In this document: positions 51,401-58,521 of the stretch, piece after piece | Numbering within the stretch: position 1 is the stretch's first letter | Layout of the letters: each line of letters opens with the position of its first letter | Source: Lytechinus pictus | Taxonomy: Eukaryota; Echinodermata; Echinoidea; Temnopleuroida; Toxopneustidae | Direction of reading: 5' to 3' | NCBI RefSeq assembly: GCF_037042905.1 | Contig: NC_087252.1 | Coordinates: forward strand, 2,487,501 to 2,551,500 | Length of the DNA: 64,000 nt | Translations under genes and position numbers: made by a program | The notes under the pieces: generated by a model | Told to the model about the DNA's origin: nothing | The model's input: the letters and a program-made list of their open reading frames with translations, nothing else | Databases searched by the model: none

Positions 51401-54400
51401 TTACATTTTTTAAAAATCCTTGTAAAAAAGTACCATACAGTACCATGGTATACTATACTATAGTAATACTATGGTAATACCATAGTATGCCATGGTACTG
51501 TGATTACAGTGAACCTTTCAAGTAGTATTATAAATTATAAACCTCTCTTTAAGAATGTCGAATAATCCGTTCCTCTGATTGGTCAAAACTGAGGTCATGT
51601 AAACGACCATGCCTTCAAAACAACAAATTAAGGTGGTAACCAAGGGCAACGGGCATAGTTAACAAGATTTCTGCCCGTTGCCCCCTGACCCACCCCTTAA
51701 CGACGGGCATGGCAAAATTTGGCCGAGATCCCCATTTGATTGCATGCAAAATGTTGCTTTCTGCGGTGATTGCGGATACCATAAATATCCGCGCGATTTG
51801 ATCGGAAGTTTTAGACAATTCGCGCATTTACGCGCTTATAGCGCTAGTGCGCGCAACGGATATGTCACATCGATGGAAAGATGCCGATCTTTGTCTTTTG
51901 CTTGTTGATTCCTGTTAAAATATATGGCATTATTTAAAAGAAGACTAACTTATTAAGGACATAACGGATGTATCAATCATCAAGTCTTGTTGCAGTTTTT
52001 CATTGAAATGCATGCTCGCAAAAGGTGAGTCGAATGAAAAGATAATACCGTTCGGTCACTGCACTTTCTAATTAATCTAACGTTAGACTACTCGTTAGGT
52101 ATGACAAACGACAACGTTAGGTCGTGAAATCTACCGTTAGCTTTTATAGGAGTTAAGAGTAGATTCAAGATCTAAGTTAGATCTAATTAACGTTAGGCCT
52201 AATGAGTAATGTTCCGTTTAATCTTACTTTGGATTTGACGTAGCCGAGATCTAACGTTCATGACGTCGGTTAGATCTAACTTAGACTGTAACGTTAATGG
52301 AGATTTAACGTTAAGTCAGTAAACTTAACTTGGGGTAGCCTAGTTCAGACCCTAATTTGGTTCCTAAATAGGCCTAGTGGCAGTACTCAGTAGATCTAAT
52401 TGGTATGGAATGCTTTAGTATTCGACTTCGAGACCTAACGTCAGGGGCTGGGCTAAGTTAGGGCCTAACGTTAGGCCTAATGTAATGTTAGCCTGTGGCT
52501 TAGGGCTTTTAGGCCTAAAACTTGTTTAAGATCTAGATCTAGCGTTAATTCGGTTCATAAAATATATATGGACTGCTTTTATATTCGAGACATGGTTGTT
52601 TCTTTCGGCTCGCGGGTACCGCATCGGCCAGACCATGCCCTCGGGCAAAGCCCTCGGGCATAGTCGCGCTGCGGCCCCCTTGAGCCTCTAGAAACAACCA
52701 TGCCTCTCAAAGCAGTCCATATATCTATACTATTTGCCTGCTGAGCCATGAACCCCTGTGTGCTGAATTGTTTTCAGGGAGGGAAACAATGGATTGTTTG
52801 TTTGAGCGTGAAATGAGAAGTTCACCGCAACACCGAGTGTGCATTGGTGCGAAGTACCTTTGGAAATGGTTAAAGGCCTTTCTCTTTATTTAGATTACCC
52901 CCCCCCCCCCAAGTGAGTGTGACCATTGCATTTCATTACAAGATTATATAAGAATGGAAATGTGTTTATAAAGTGGATACATTTTGTCAGGTGCTTGATC
53001 AAGAAATAAATATGTGTACCTGCTTATTTGTTGTTTTGTTATATCAGTCATTTCTCAAGCATGGAATGGTTTGAGTACTTCAGGAGATAATCTTTGTATG
53101 TACCTTTCTGATGTCCAATAAATACATTTGTAAGATATGAATAAATGAATATAAAGATAATAAATAAATTAAATTAATAGATTCAAAAGGTTCTGGTTTT
53201 ATGTTTAAGAATAAGAACACTTATTTTGCTTCCATGACTTGATTTCTGAATACGTTTTCAATCCATTTGTATTTACCATTTTTACATTAACAGGTTACGA
53301 ATGTGACCGGAAACCAAGATTCCTGCTATTATAATTTTTTGTGTGCAAAGCCTTATGGATGGTTCAGGTAATGTTTTATTATGATGACAATAATTTTATT
53401 TCTCATTTCCGGTTCTTCTACAATTATTTTTTTTAAGTTAGGGTTTCTTTAAATATGATTTTTGAAACGTAAATTTGTCACTGGTCTATACCCCCTTGGT
53501 ATATATTTAGCTTGGTCTCATCCCACATTGCCCAATCCTATTTCATGTGTACCTCATTAAAGTAAATATTACACTCATCTTTGATTCATGCAATATTGGG
53601 ATTACCTTGTGGAATATCTTTGGTATCCCATTTTGAGCCATCCGATGCACAATAATTATTAACCCTTTACCAATTGAAATCTCTCGACCTGCTTTGATCC
53701 TTTGCCCGGCAGAACGATCATATTTAGCAGAAAAAATAATTTTAAGAAACTGTATTTTTAATCAATAAATTTGCTCTTTTTCCTGTTGGTTACAGTGCCT
53801 TCAACAATGTGTTTAGTAATACTGGCTATGTGATGCTAGGAATATTATTCCTCCTTCTTGTCTGGAGGAAAGAATATGCTCATAAGAAAAGAGTCCATGC
53901 TGGATACAAGAATGAATTGGTAATTATTCCCTTTCATCAAAAGTTTTTTCATTTTATTTCCCGAGGCTCATAGATGTCATATATATTTTTGTTTCATTCC
54001 TATCATTTGTGTTAATGACGATTGATTAGACTTTTATATTCATGACCATTTCTGTAAACAGATGGCTTGAATTTTTCCTGTTACTCTCACTTTAAAGTTC
54101 TATTATATGAAAACCTATTTCAAGATTTACCCAATTTAATCAAAACTGAATGAGTGTTTATGTATGAGAAATGCCAATTGCCCCTTCAACATGTATAATT
54201 GTTAATTACGATTCCATTTTCAGACTCATGGTATTCCTAAACACTATGGTCTGCTTTATGCCTTGGGCTATGCTCTTATCATGGAAGGTATTATGAGCGG
54301 CTCCTATCACGTCTGTCCAAACAGGGCAAACTACCAGTTTGGTAAGTACAGTGTGTTCTAATAAAAGTATCGCCTTAATAGGCTCCTAAATTTAGAATTT

Positions 54401-55598
54401 AAACCCCATATTTGATTTGATTTGATTTGATTTATTCATATACATCATTTTCAACATTACATAATATTCATATTAGTATAATCATTCATATTATATATAC
54501 ATGTACATGATTGGAGCATCATAAGCTCTATGAGCTTGAGAACGATGTTCCAATAAAAAAATGCATACACATGATACATAAATTATACATTTGCTAAGAG
54601 AATACATTCAATGATGCGAACATCAAGTAAGAGGTAAAAGAAGAGCAAGAGAGATAGAGTAAGGGGTGAAAAACAGAGTGGGAAAGAGAGAACTGAATAG
54701 AAGAGAGAAACATGAAGAGAGTACTAACAATATATAAAATACAAGACATCATACATGTATATCATCCTGTGTTTGTATCCAACATATATTCCCATTTCAA
54801 GTCGTTCATTCTGCATATTTCAATAATATTTTAATTGTTTTTATTATATGTATATAACCAGAAAATGACTTGACTATTTTGATATCTGAAAGATTAAGAA
54901 GGGGCTGATTCAGGCCCCCTTAGGTCTTAGCCAGTGACTGCGTGATCGGAACGAAAAATCGACACAAACCTTACCCTCAGTATCATCTCTGAAACTGAAT
55001 TCTGAATCCGAATCACCCCCCCCCCCTCCAGTCTTATGATGGTTATACTGCACTTTCCCATTTTACATTACATAGCTAACTGCTTACAATGAATGTTTTC
55101 ATAATCACACAAAATGATTAAAAGATAATCATTGCGAATAATTTTGTCCTATATAAATTAGAAGCGTGATCATTGTCTGTTTGATAAATAATGTACACTG
55201 TGTCGTGGTCTAGTGGTTGCAAGTGTCATCTTTCAATCTGAGGGACTCGGGTTCAAATCCCAGCTATGGTTTGTTTTCATTCAGCAAGAAATATACCCAC
55301 ATTGTGCTGCACTCAACCCAGGTGAGGTGAATGGGTACCCGGCAGGATTAATTCCTCGAATGCACCAAGCGCCTTTAACAGCTGGAGCTAAATCTGGGTA
55401 ATATATAGTGCGCCATTGAATAGGCAACTAGATATTGCAATATTATTATTTGTTTCCATAGATACCGCCTACATGTACATGATAGCTTGTCTGGGGATGT
55501 TGAAAATGTACCAGCAGAGGCATCCAGATATCAACGCAAACTCCTACAAATCATTTGCTTTGTTTGCCGTTATACTCTTTATTGGATTTCTAGGGCTG
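18278..55598 (+). CDS. SIDT1/SIDT2: SID-1 transmembrane family protein (SIDT1/SIDT2-like), 18 exons, 3' end beyond window
   Basis: Eighteen exons join without a frame break to 1872 nt (624 residues): signal peptide, an extracellular domain of about 260 residues, membrane segment 1 (exon 9), a Ser/Asp-rich cytosolic loop, then the conserved multi-pass core. Family hallmarks seen are [86 protein letters not shown] and [13 protein letters not shown]-1 family proteins handle double-stranded RNA and cholesterol at plasma and lysosomal membranes, and have a CREST-type metal-dependent core. The Ser (SNTGY), His (YHVCP) and Asp (QFD) of that core are present. The final roughly 200 residues, with the remaining membrane segments and His pair, are not in the window. 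All introns are GT-AG except a GC donor at 48542. I cannot choose between the SIDT1 and SIDT2 names. Confidence 0.95.
18472..18539. mobile_element. 48-bp GC-rich hairpin flanked by 10-bp direct repeats
   Basis: GCAACCCGAT occurs at 18472-18481 and at 18530-18539. Between them is a hairpin whose arms are AACCCAGGGAGC and GCTCCCTGGGTT, with CGCCCGCTTCGCGGGCG at the tip. It looks like a tiny insertion with a target duplication, 15 bp inside intron 1. Confidence 0.68.
18966..19544. mobile_element. Foldback element with arms of about 260 bp
   Basis: The left arm starts GGCGCTAATGCAGTTTCGCA at 18974, and the right arm ends TGCGAAACTGCATTAGCGCC at 19537. The arms match nearly base for base inward to TATGGACTGAAGTTA and TAACTTCAGTCCATA. 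The loop is only about 30-60 bp and contains CATGTTGGCA and TGCCACATG-like inverted pieces. TGATTTT flanks both ends (18966-18972, 19538-19544) and may be a 7-bp target duplication. The open frames on both strands are mirror images. Confidence 0.8.
20016..20276 (-). pseudogene. Truncated LINE reverse-transcriptase C-terminus
   Basis: The minus-strand frame has [20 protein letters not shown], then [12 protein letters not shown] and a short tail to a stop. This resembles the C-terminal end of CR1/L2/jockey-type reverse-transcriptase proteins, where an NSFFPRTI-EWN-LP motif precedes an FK segment. Only the last 86 residues are present, so it is a 5'-truncated insertion. It differs from the LINE at 2.6-6.4 kb. 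Confidence 0.72.
20280..22730. other. SIDT intron 1: homopolymers and short hairpins
   Basis: The stretch contains poly(G) at about 20562-20579, poly(C) at about 20985-21001 and 21608-21620, an inverted repeat at 21416-21520 and poly(A) at about 22484-22506. Short open frames are present but lack splice or homology support. Confidence 0.45.
21416..21520. repeat. Inverted repeat with TAGGCGGTGGCTGC ends
   Basis: TAGGCGGTGGCTGC at the left is mirrored by GCAGCCACCGCCTA at the right, with GTCTTTGC and GCAAAGAC mirrored inside. It is likely a small MITE. Confidence 0.6.
22731..23048. mobile_element. Inverted-repeat element built of GGTCTAATTGCCA-like units
   Basis: The left end GGTCTAATTGCCAATTCGTC and the right-end complement share TTGCCAATTCGT and CCACTCACCA. 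Inside, short units such as AACCAGTTGGTCTA and AGACCAACTGGTT recur in both orientations. Related units lie at 45860-45965 and 46960-47225. Confidence 0.6.
23513..24098. mobile_element. TTAA-type MITE, family B (copy 2)
   Basis: The left end AGGACAAGTCCACCCC has lost a clear TTAA, and the right end GGGGTGAACTTGACCT is followed by TTAA. Long inverted halves share CAAAATCGGATGTAAAATAA. Same family as 8743-9352. Confidence 0.65.
24100..27960. other. SIDT intron 1, repeats only
   Basis: The stretch 24110-24480 repeats motifs also seen at 23160-23470, for example CTTCTTTCACTCTCATTCTC and CACAGGGTAAAGTC, so there is a local tandem duplication. Poly(G) runs occur at 24977, 25147 and 25801. Nothing coding is supported. 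Confidence 0.4.
28050..31160. repeat. Diverged local segmental repeats (three copies)
   Basis: GCTTGCACCATCAAAAGTAA occurs near 28383 and 29654, GACACAGATGCTAACTCGAA near 28490 and 29766, and GATTTGAAAATCTTT-like followed by TTTTGAAAATGCC near 28165, 29080 and 30900. CCCACGCCCCCGCCC occurs near 29310 and 31117. These show two to three tandem-like copies of a segment of roughly 0.9-1.8 kb. Open frames inside are not conserved between copies. Confidence 0.55.
31646..32205. mobile_element. MITE, family A (copy 2)
   Basis: AGGGATGGTCCGGGCTGAAA at the left and its inverted form ending CCTGGACCATCCCT at the right. ATATTTATATCTTAATACAT is just inside both ends. The interior shares a 120-bp segment, in opposite orientation, with the copy at 34851. 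The TTAA flank is not intact on either side. Confidence 0.7.
32440..32561 (+). CDS. SIDT1/SIDT2: SIDT-like exon 2
   Basis: Acceptor TCTCATCAG. The exon encodes [20 protein letters not shown] and [20 protein letters not shown], the first strands of the extracellular domain. It ends in GG before GTAAGA, phase 2. Confidence 0.92.
33364..33519 (+). CDS. SIDT1/SIDT2: SIDT-like exon 3
   Basis: Acceptor CCTGCCCGCAG. The exon encodes [20 protein letters not shown] and then [19 protein letters not shown] in the extracellular domain. Donor GTAAGT, phase 2. Confidence 0.92.
34426..34471 (+). CDS. SIDT1/SIDT2: SIDT-like exon 4 (46 nt)
   Basis: A very short exon encoding [15 protein letters not shown]. 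Acceptor TTTCATTTTCAG, donor GTAAAA, ends phase 0. Its frame fits both neighbours exactly. Confidence 0.88.
34555..34668 (+). mobile_element. Probable 5'-truncated LINE 3' end
   Basis: The stretch ends GATGTCAATAAAATGATTGG followed by GAATTGAATTGAATT. An AATAAA-containing end with a short pentamer tail is typical of CR1/jockey-group insertions. No coding part remains. Confidence 0.45.
34851..35329. mobile_element. TTAA-flanked MITE, family A (copy 3)
   Basis: TTAA-AGGGATGGTCC at the left and GGACCATCCCT-TTAA at the right give intact termini and target duplication. The interior matches the element at 31646, partly inverted. Confidence 0.78.
36073..36171 (+). CDS. SIDT1/SIDT2: SIDT-like exon 5
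   Basis: Encodes [20 protein letters not shown] followed by [13 protein letters not shown], one of the most recognisable extracellular blocks of the family. Phase 0 at both ends. Confidence 0.95.
36403..37189. mobile_element. hAT-type MITE with 8-bp target duplication
   Basis: ATCCCAAT flanks both sides (36403-36410 and 37182-37189). The element (36411-37181) begins TAGTGCTGTTAGCGATAACC and ends TAACAGCACTA. TATCGATATCG-like palindromes lie at both ends. An 8-bp duplication and TAGTGCTG ends fit the hAT superfamily. No transposase remains. It sits in SIDT intron 5. Confidence 0.85.
37246..37359 (+). repeat. Two-copy 57-bp tandem duplication
   Basis: GTTTAATAGTAAAACATATC begins at 37246 and again at 37303, followed in both by AATGTTT, one changed base and AACGGTATTCTTGGATTATC. 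Confidence 0.85.
37461..37547 (+). CDS. SIDT1/SIDT2: SIDT-like exon 6
   Basis: Encodes [20 protein letters not shown] then TKQAAITVT. The Cys-Pro and the GIFQTMTK block are family features. Phase 0 at both ends. Confidence 0.94.
37981..38080 (+). CDS. SIDT1/SIDT2: SIDT-like exon 7
   Basis: Encodes [20 protein letters not shown] and [13 protein letters not shown], the last strands of the extracellular domain. Ends phase 1 at GTGAGA. Confidence 0.93.
38100..38388 (+). mobile_element. tRNA-derived SINE (copy 2)
   Basis: The A box TGGTCTAGTGG and B box GGGTTTGAATCC sit in a tRNA-like head. The body has CAGCAAGAAATTTATCC and CACTGTGCTGCACTCGACCC, and the tail TGCGCTATACAAATCCTAT is followed by ATTATTATT. 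The tail resembles the 3' end of the LINE at 6380-6425. Confidence 0.85.
38720..38785 (+). CDS. SIDT1/SIDT2: SIDT-like exon 8
   Basis: Encodes [20 protein letters not shown], leading towards the first membrane segment. Acceptor TTCCTCCAG, donor GTGAGT, phase 1 on both sides. Confidence 0.9.
39557..39650 (+). CDS. SIDT1/SIDT2: SIDT-like exon 9 (membrane segment 1)
   Basis: Encodes [20 protein letters not shown] then [11 protein letters not shown], the first transmembrane helix. Donor GTAAGA, phase 2. Confidence 0.93.
40291..40334 (+). CDS. SIDT1/SIDT2: SIDT-like exon 10 (44 nt)
   Basis: Encodes [14 protein letters not shown], the basic start of the cytosolic loop just after membrane segment 1. 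Acceptor TTAATTTTCAG, donor GTAAAG, phase 1. Confidence 0.85.
40417..40549. mobile_element. Small MITE flanked by GCTTACAC
   Basis: The 8-bp direct repeat GCTTACAC lies at 40417-40424 and 40542-40549. The ends are inverted around GGATCCAGG and CCTGGATCC. The middle has GCTTGTCAAATTTTCCC and C/T homopolymers. It shares motifs with the element at 13716-14029. Confidence 0.72.
41643..42304. mobile_element. MITE rich in GTGTTGGTGTTG, with TGGGTGATTTCAAGT ends
   Basis: TGGGTGATTTCAAGT at the left is mirrored exactly by ACTTGAAATCACCCA at the right. ACTTGAAATCACGA and GATTTCAAGTACGG also occur inside, and CAACACCAACACC recurs in both orientations, so it looks like a nested or multi-fold element. 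No coding region. Confidence 0.75.
42310..44779. other. SIDT intron 10, nothing coding
   Basis: AT-rich intron with scattered ACATGTACATGT palindromes. Stretches near 42900-43630 repeat words such as AACACTTTGG, CACCATGG and AGCACCA in a loose pattern. Nothing else is supported. Confidence 0.4.
44780..44857 (+). CDS. SIDT1/SIDT2: SIDT-like exon 11 (78 nt, candidate cassette)
   Basis: Acceptor ATTCTCTCAG and donor GTCGGT. Phase 1 on both sides, so it can be skipped without breaking frame. It encodes [20 protein letters not shown] then NYGTA in the cytosolic loop. The loop is poorly conserved in the family, so support is from splice signals and phase only. Confidence 0.58.
44860..46350. other. 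SIDT intron 11, no supported features besides short repeats
   Basis: A stretch at 45860-45965 carries GGTCTAAT units like those of 22731-23048. The remainder shows no gene. Confidence 0.4.
46359..46500. mobile_element. MITE with GGTGTTTCATAAAGCTGTTC ends
   Basis: Arms of about 50 bp: TTTCATAAAGCTGTTCGTAA and TTAAGAGCGACT at the left are mirrored by TTACGAACAGCTTTATGAAA and AGTCGCTCTTAA at the right. A palindromic GGTGATCAT and ATGATCACC lies inside. Non-coding. Confidence 0.8.
46960..47225. repeat. Cluster of AGACCAAATGG/GGTCTAAT units
   Basis: Units such as TTAGACCAAGTGGATATTAG, ACCAAATGGAATTAG and AATTAGACAAAATGG follow each other, as in the element at 22731-23048. Confidence 0.55.
47309..48102. 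mobile_element. MITE with GTATTCTGAAAATTGTCTTA ends
   Basis: The left end GGGGTGGTATTCTGAAAATT and the right end AATTTTCAGAATACGGCCCC are inverted copies. A second TGGTATTCTGAAAATTGTCT lies at about 47385, suggesting a nested or duplicated terminus. Non-coding. Confidence 0.75.
48464..48541 (+). CDS. SIDT1/SIDT2: SIDT-like exon 12 (78 nt, GC donor)
   Basis: Acceptor GTTTATTACTTAG. Encodes [20 protein letters not shown] then NSPTS in the cytosolic loop. The frame fits only if the donor is the GC of CAG|GCAAGG, a minority donor type. Phase 1 on both sides, so also skippable. Confidence 0.6.
49026..49597. mobile_element. piggyBac-like internally deleted element
   Basis: TTAA flanks both ends (49026-49029, 49594-49597). 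The termini CCACTAAACTGCGTAGCACG and GCAGTCAAGTGG are imperfect inverted repeats. Inside, an ATG at about 49315 opens [20 protein letters not shown] followed by acidic residues. A one-base frame change would restore an S-D-D-E-S-D acidic stretch. This resembles the acidic N-terminus of piggyBac transposases; the catalytic part is absent. The superfamily call rests on TTAA plus the acidic fragment. Confidence 0.6.
50147..50274 (+). CDS. SIDT1/SIDT2: SIDT-like exon 13 of the joined set (acidic loop)
   Basis: Encodes [20 protein letters not shown] then [20 protein letters not shown] and TK. The acidic [11 protein letters not shown] motif in the cytosolic loop is typical of the family. Ends phase 0 at GTAATA. 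For continuity with the finding text, the next exon (50943-51083) is called exon 13 when the two 78-nt exons are counted as one cassette set. Confidence 0.9.
50943..51083 (+). CDS. SIDT1/SIDT2: SIDT-like exon with membrane segment 2
   Basis: Encodes [40 protein letters not shown] and LVITYQV. This is the start of the strongly conserved membrane core. Phase 0 at both ends; donor GTGAGT. Confidence 0.95.
51163..51410 (+). pseudogene. Decayed tandem copies of the membrane-segment-2 exon
   Basis: Starting at 51163, GAGAAGAAATACAACATGTA, then TGCATGGGACCTTATAAC and CATATCAAGTGGTAAGATC copy the 3' part of the exon at 50943-51083, including its donor. An in-frame TGA and an internal inverted piece destroy coding. 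A third, poorer copy begins at 51344 (GAGAAGAACTGAAACATG). The period is about 172-181 bp. Confidence 0.82.
51430..51510. repeat. Palindrome around ACAGTACCATGGTATACTAT
   Basis: ACAGTACCATGGTATACTAT is mirrored by ATAGTATGCCATGGTACTGT about 30 bp later. The centre is TAGTAATACTA-like. Possible small foldback. Confidence 0.6.
52060..52550. repeat. AACGTTAG/AGATCTAA-rich degenerate block
   Basis: AACGTTAG or its close variants (CGTTAG, AACGTTA, TTAGGCCTAA) and AGATCTAA occur every 20-50 bp over about 490 bp. The words are partly palindromic. It could be a degenerate satellite or part of a larger transposon that includes 51545-52735. Confidence 0.5.
52561..52735. repeat. Inverted repeat with GC-rich loop
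   Basis: ATATATGGACTGCTTT and CATGGTTGTTTCT at the left are mirrored by AGAAACAACCATG and AAAGCAGTCCATATAT at the right. The loop has two copies of GCCCTCGGGC. Confidence 0.65.
53294..53367 (+). CDS. SIDT1/SIDT2: SIDT-like exon with [16 protein letters not shown] motif
   Basis: Encodes [20 protein letters not shown] then YGWF. The two cysteines and NVTGNQD are family signatures. Donor GTAATG, phase 2. Confidence 0.95.
53796..53919 (+). CDS. SIDT1/SIDT2: SIDT-like exon with membrane segment 3
   Basis: Encodes [20 protein letters not shown] and [20 protein letters not shown] then L. The Ser of SNTGY is a conserved CREST-type core residue. Phase 0 at the end. Confidence 0.95.
54224..54341 (+). 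CDS. SIDT1/SIDT2: SIDT-like exon with membrane segment 4 and YHVCP
   Basis: Encodes [33 protein letters not shown] and RANYQF. The His of SYHVCP is a conserved core residue. Donor GTAAGT, phase 1. Confidence 0.95.
54405..55195. other. SIDT intron: A/T-rich with retroelement-like end
   Basis: GATTTGATTTGATTTGATTTATTCATATACATC at the left looks like the complement of an old LINE 3' tail with pentamer repeats. The body up to about 54760 has no coding part. The rest is nondescript apart from a poly(C) run near 55017. Confidence 0.35.
55198..55450 (+). mobile_element. tRNA-derived SINE (copy 3)
   Basis: A box TGGTCTAGTGG and B box GGGTTCAAATCCC; body CAGCAAGAAATATACCC and CATTGTGCTGCACTCAACCC; tail TAGATATTGCAATATTATTA. 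Same family as 9895-10126 and 38100-38388. It ends about 10 bp before the acceptor of the next exon. Confidence 0.82.
55462..55598 (+). CDS. SIDT1/SIDT2: SIDT-like exon 18, last in window
   Basis: Acceptor TTTGTTTCCATAG. Encodes [40 protein letters not shown] and GFLGL. The split codon before it gives the Asp of QFD, a core residue. Phase 0 at GTAAGT. The next family block was not found in the remaining 8.4 kb. Confidence 0.94.
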
Positions 55599-55615
55599 GT
55601 AAGTTGTTCTGAGGA

Positions 55616-56060
55616 GTGGTAATAATCGTGATGATGATGGTTGTGATGATGGTTATGGTGATGATGATGATGATTGTGATGATGGCTGTGATGAAGATGA
55701 TGATATTGATGACGATGACAATGACGATGATGATGATGGTGATGATTATGAGGATGATGATGATTGTGATGATGGTGATGATGATGATGATGAAGATGAT
55801 GACAATGACGATGATGACGATGGTGATGGTTATACTGATGATGATGGTAATGATGGTTGTGATGAAGATGATGATGATAATGGTGATGATATGATGATAT
55901 TGATGACGATAATGATGACGATTACGATGGTGATGTCAATAATTATGCAGGCTATCACGTCGATGATGATGAGTTTCGTGATTATGAGATCGATGAATAT
56001 AATGATGATAATGAAGGTGATGCGCTGTTGTTGATGGTAATGATTATGAGGATGACATGA
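55616..56060 (+). repeat. (GAT)n-type microsatellite
   Basis: About 440 bp of GATGAT, GATTGT and GATGAC units. The Met/Val-rich frame over it is an artefact. It directly abuts the left end of the large inverted repeat. Confidence 0.9.
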
Positions 56061-56429
56061 AGGAGGATATAGTCTGGTCTGTTAGCGAAATTATGTGGAC
56101 ACGGTGGACAAAAGCGTGATTTTTTCTCCAGACCTTTGTTTATGTATAAGAATTGATAATGGGGTATGCTCCAAAAAATCTGGCTGCAGGAACAGAGAAA
56201 AAATGGGTGAAAATGTCAGAATTTATGAGTTTAGATTGGTCTGATATATAGACTAGCGGTAGTGCAAAACTCAATAGCAGTGCATTATTTTGCATTGGAT
56301 TAGTTCTTGAATTCAGACCTTTTTTGAACAGATCTTCTGTTTGTCCTCGCATCTCAATGCACCAAATATCTGAATGCAGATGCTAACCAAGCCCAAGGGT
56401 GGCGGTGGAGGGGGTTGAATGTTGGTGTG

Positions 56430-57060
56430 TATGTACATATTTTGGTCTTGGGGTAAAGATGTGCAAGACACATTTTTTGCATGTGTTGGAAATGGTGTTG
56501 CCATGGTAACAGTGTATTATGGCAAAAATAAGGTAAAAATCTTGCAGTTAGAACTACTTCCTCTGTTTTTAACCGATTCTCATGAAATTTGGCACACACA
56601 TTGGTCTTGAGGTGAAGATGTCTAAGACACATTTTTGTGTGTCTTTCAGAAATCTTGTTGCCATGGTAACAACACATTATACGGTGAAAATTGGGAAAAA
56701 ATTTACAATTCAAACTGCTTCATCAGTTTTCAATCAATTCTCATGAAATTTGGCATACACATTGGTATTGAAGTAAAGATGTACAAGGCACTTTTTGTGT
56801 GTGTTTCAGAAATTGTGTTGCCATGGTAACAACATATCATATGGCAAAATTTAGGTTAAAAACTTGCAATTTGAACTACTTCATCAGTTTTGAACCAATT
56901 CTCGTGAAATTTGGCTCACACATTGGCCTTGGGGTAAAGATGTGCAAGAACCTGTTTTTTTTTTTTTTTGCATTTGTCAGAGAGTGCATTGCCAGGGTAG
57001 GCATATATGATTGCCAGAAATGCAGGAAAACTCATTGTGGATCAAACTACTTCCCCTGTT
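56430..57060 (+). repeat. Tandem 160-bp repeats carrying RFX X-boxes (left arm)
   Basis: GTTGCCATGGTAAC starts at 56497, 56657 and 56817, exactly 160 bp apart, with a degenerate fourth site near 56987. Each unit also has TCATGAAATTTGGC and a GTAAAGATGT segment. The word is a perfect match to the RFX X-box consensus; binding is untested. Confidence 0.85.
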
Positions 57061-58316
57061 TTTAGTCGGTGCTCATAAAACTAAAAGTTGGAAGAAATAT
57101 TCATCTTGGGGTAAAGATTCATATTAAATTCTAAATGTCTTCTCTGCATTAAAATGTTCACGCCAGAGTGTGGGGGTACTAATCACCTTCATTAATATTT
57201 CTAGGTTTTAGGGGGAGGGGCGGGATTGGTCCTTAAAATCTGACATCGAAATAAAGAAGGTTAAAGGCGGTGGCCATTAGAAACATACACATGATAAACA
57301 CTCTTAAAATATGCATCCCCTCAAGGGCATAGGCTGGAGGTACACTGGGTGAATGTGAAACCTTCCGCTGAGGCAGAGGAGTTCCAACACTGGCAAGCAA
57401 AACAAAATGTGTACCCCTTCTACTTTCAACAGCTGATTTTCCAAACCTTAGTTCCACCTCCCCAAGATGTGCACCCTTCCCCATACCACTTTTAGTTCTA
57501 CCTCCCCAAGCTCAAACCAGTCTACCTACACCTTTGCCCCTCAGGTGTCTTTGCATTTTTAAAGCTAGACATTGCTCTTTTTTTTTTTTTTTTTTGGGGG
57601 GGGGGCTCTTTAGAAAATGACCTCATAAAAGTTAAAAGTTAAAGTTAAAGGATTATGACTAGGAACTTTTCACCCCCCCCCCGAAAAAATAGGGGGCTAT
57701 TTTTTGAGCAGAAAATGCCCCCCCCCCCCCTTAAAAGGTAAGAAGAGTCCTTTGCACTTCAGACCATTCATTTGAAGTTTAATGCATTCTCATTTGATAA
57801 AAAAATGTTTACGGTACCCAATTAACCATTGTTTATTTATATTCTCCTACTCAGTTTTTTATTCATATTCATATTCCATTTCTACTCTTTCTTTTTAACT
57901 TTCACATCACTCTTGATTTTGAGCTTCACCATACCATCTCCTTCTGTTTCCTCTCTCTCTCCAAGTATATTTTTTCTGACATATTTTAAAGTGTACCTTT
58001 AATCGTGCAACTAATTATAGAAATATAAATATATACAAAAATCTCTGCACTTGTTTTAGAAATTCACTTGCAAATCCATGACTCAATAACATACCATATC
58101 AAAAATATACTTATGTGCACAATATATTTTATCCTTATATGTTCTTTCATTTAAATTTTTCAGTATGTTTCTGTGATAGCCCCTGCTTTATACATCCTAC
58201 ATCTCCCATTGTCAAAAAATGAATATTATGTTTCAGTAGCAAAATTGTTGGATGCAAACTCTGACTGTCATAAAAACAAATGCAAATAATTTTCCATTGG
58301 AGTAAAGACAAACTTA

Positions 58317-58440
58317 TAAGGGATATGACTAGAATATAATTATTATCATATAATATATATTATATAATTATAATTATATAATTATGTAGAGAAACTTTTA
58401 TTTCTCCACATATAATTATATTCTAGTCATATCCCTTTCA
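58317..58440. repeat. Small foldback with GGGATATGACTAGAATATAA arms
   Basis: AAGGGATATGACTAGAATAT is mirrored by ATATTCTAGTCATATCCCTT. An AT-only centre and a TGTAGAGAAAC/TTTCTCCACA pair lie between. It lies in the loop of the large inverted repeat. Confidence 0.75.
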
Positions 58441-58521
58441 GATGGTGGTAACTGCAGGAATAGGAAAACTCAGTGATATAATATAAAACTAACATTTTCA
58501 CAGAGGATTTTCGGAAAATAA

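Noticed and set aside
56140..56352. 70-residue frame repeated at 62143-62355
   Set aside because: The two frames are mirror copies in the arms of the inverted repeat. Identity reflects DNA duplication, not a conserved protein.
58164..58280. Possible further SIDT exon after CAG at 58163
   Set aside because: The frame stays open but the translation shows no resemblance to the next conserved block of the family, and it lies in the loop of the large inverted repeat.
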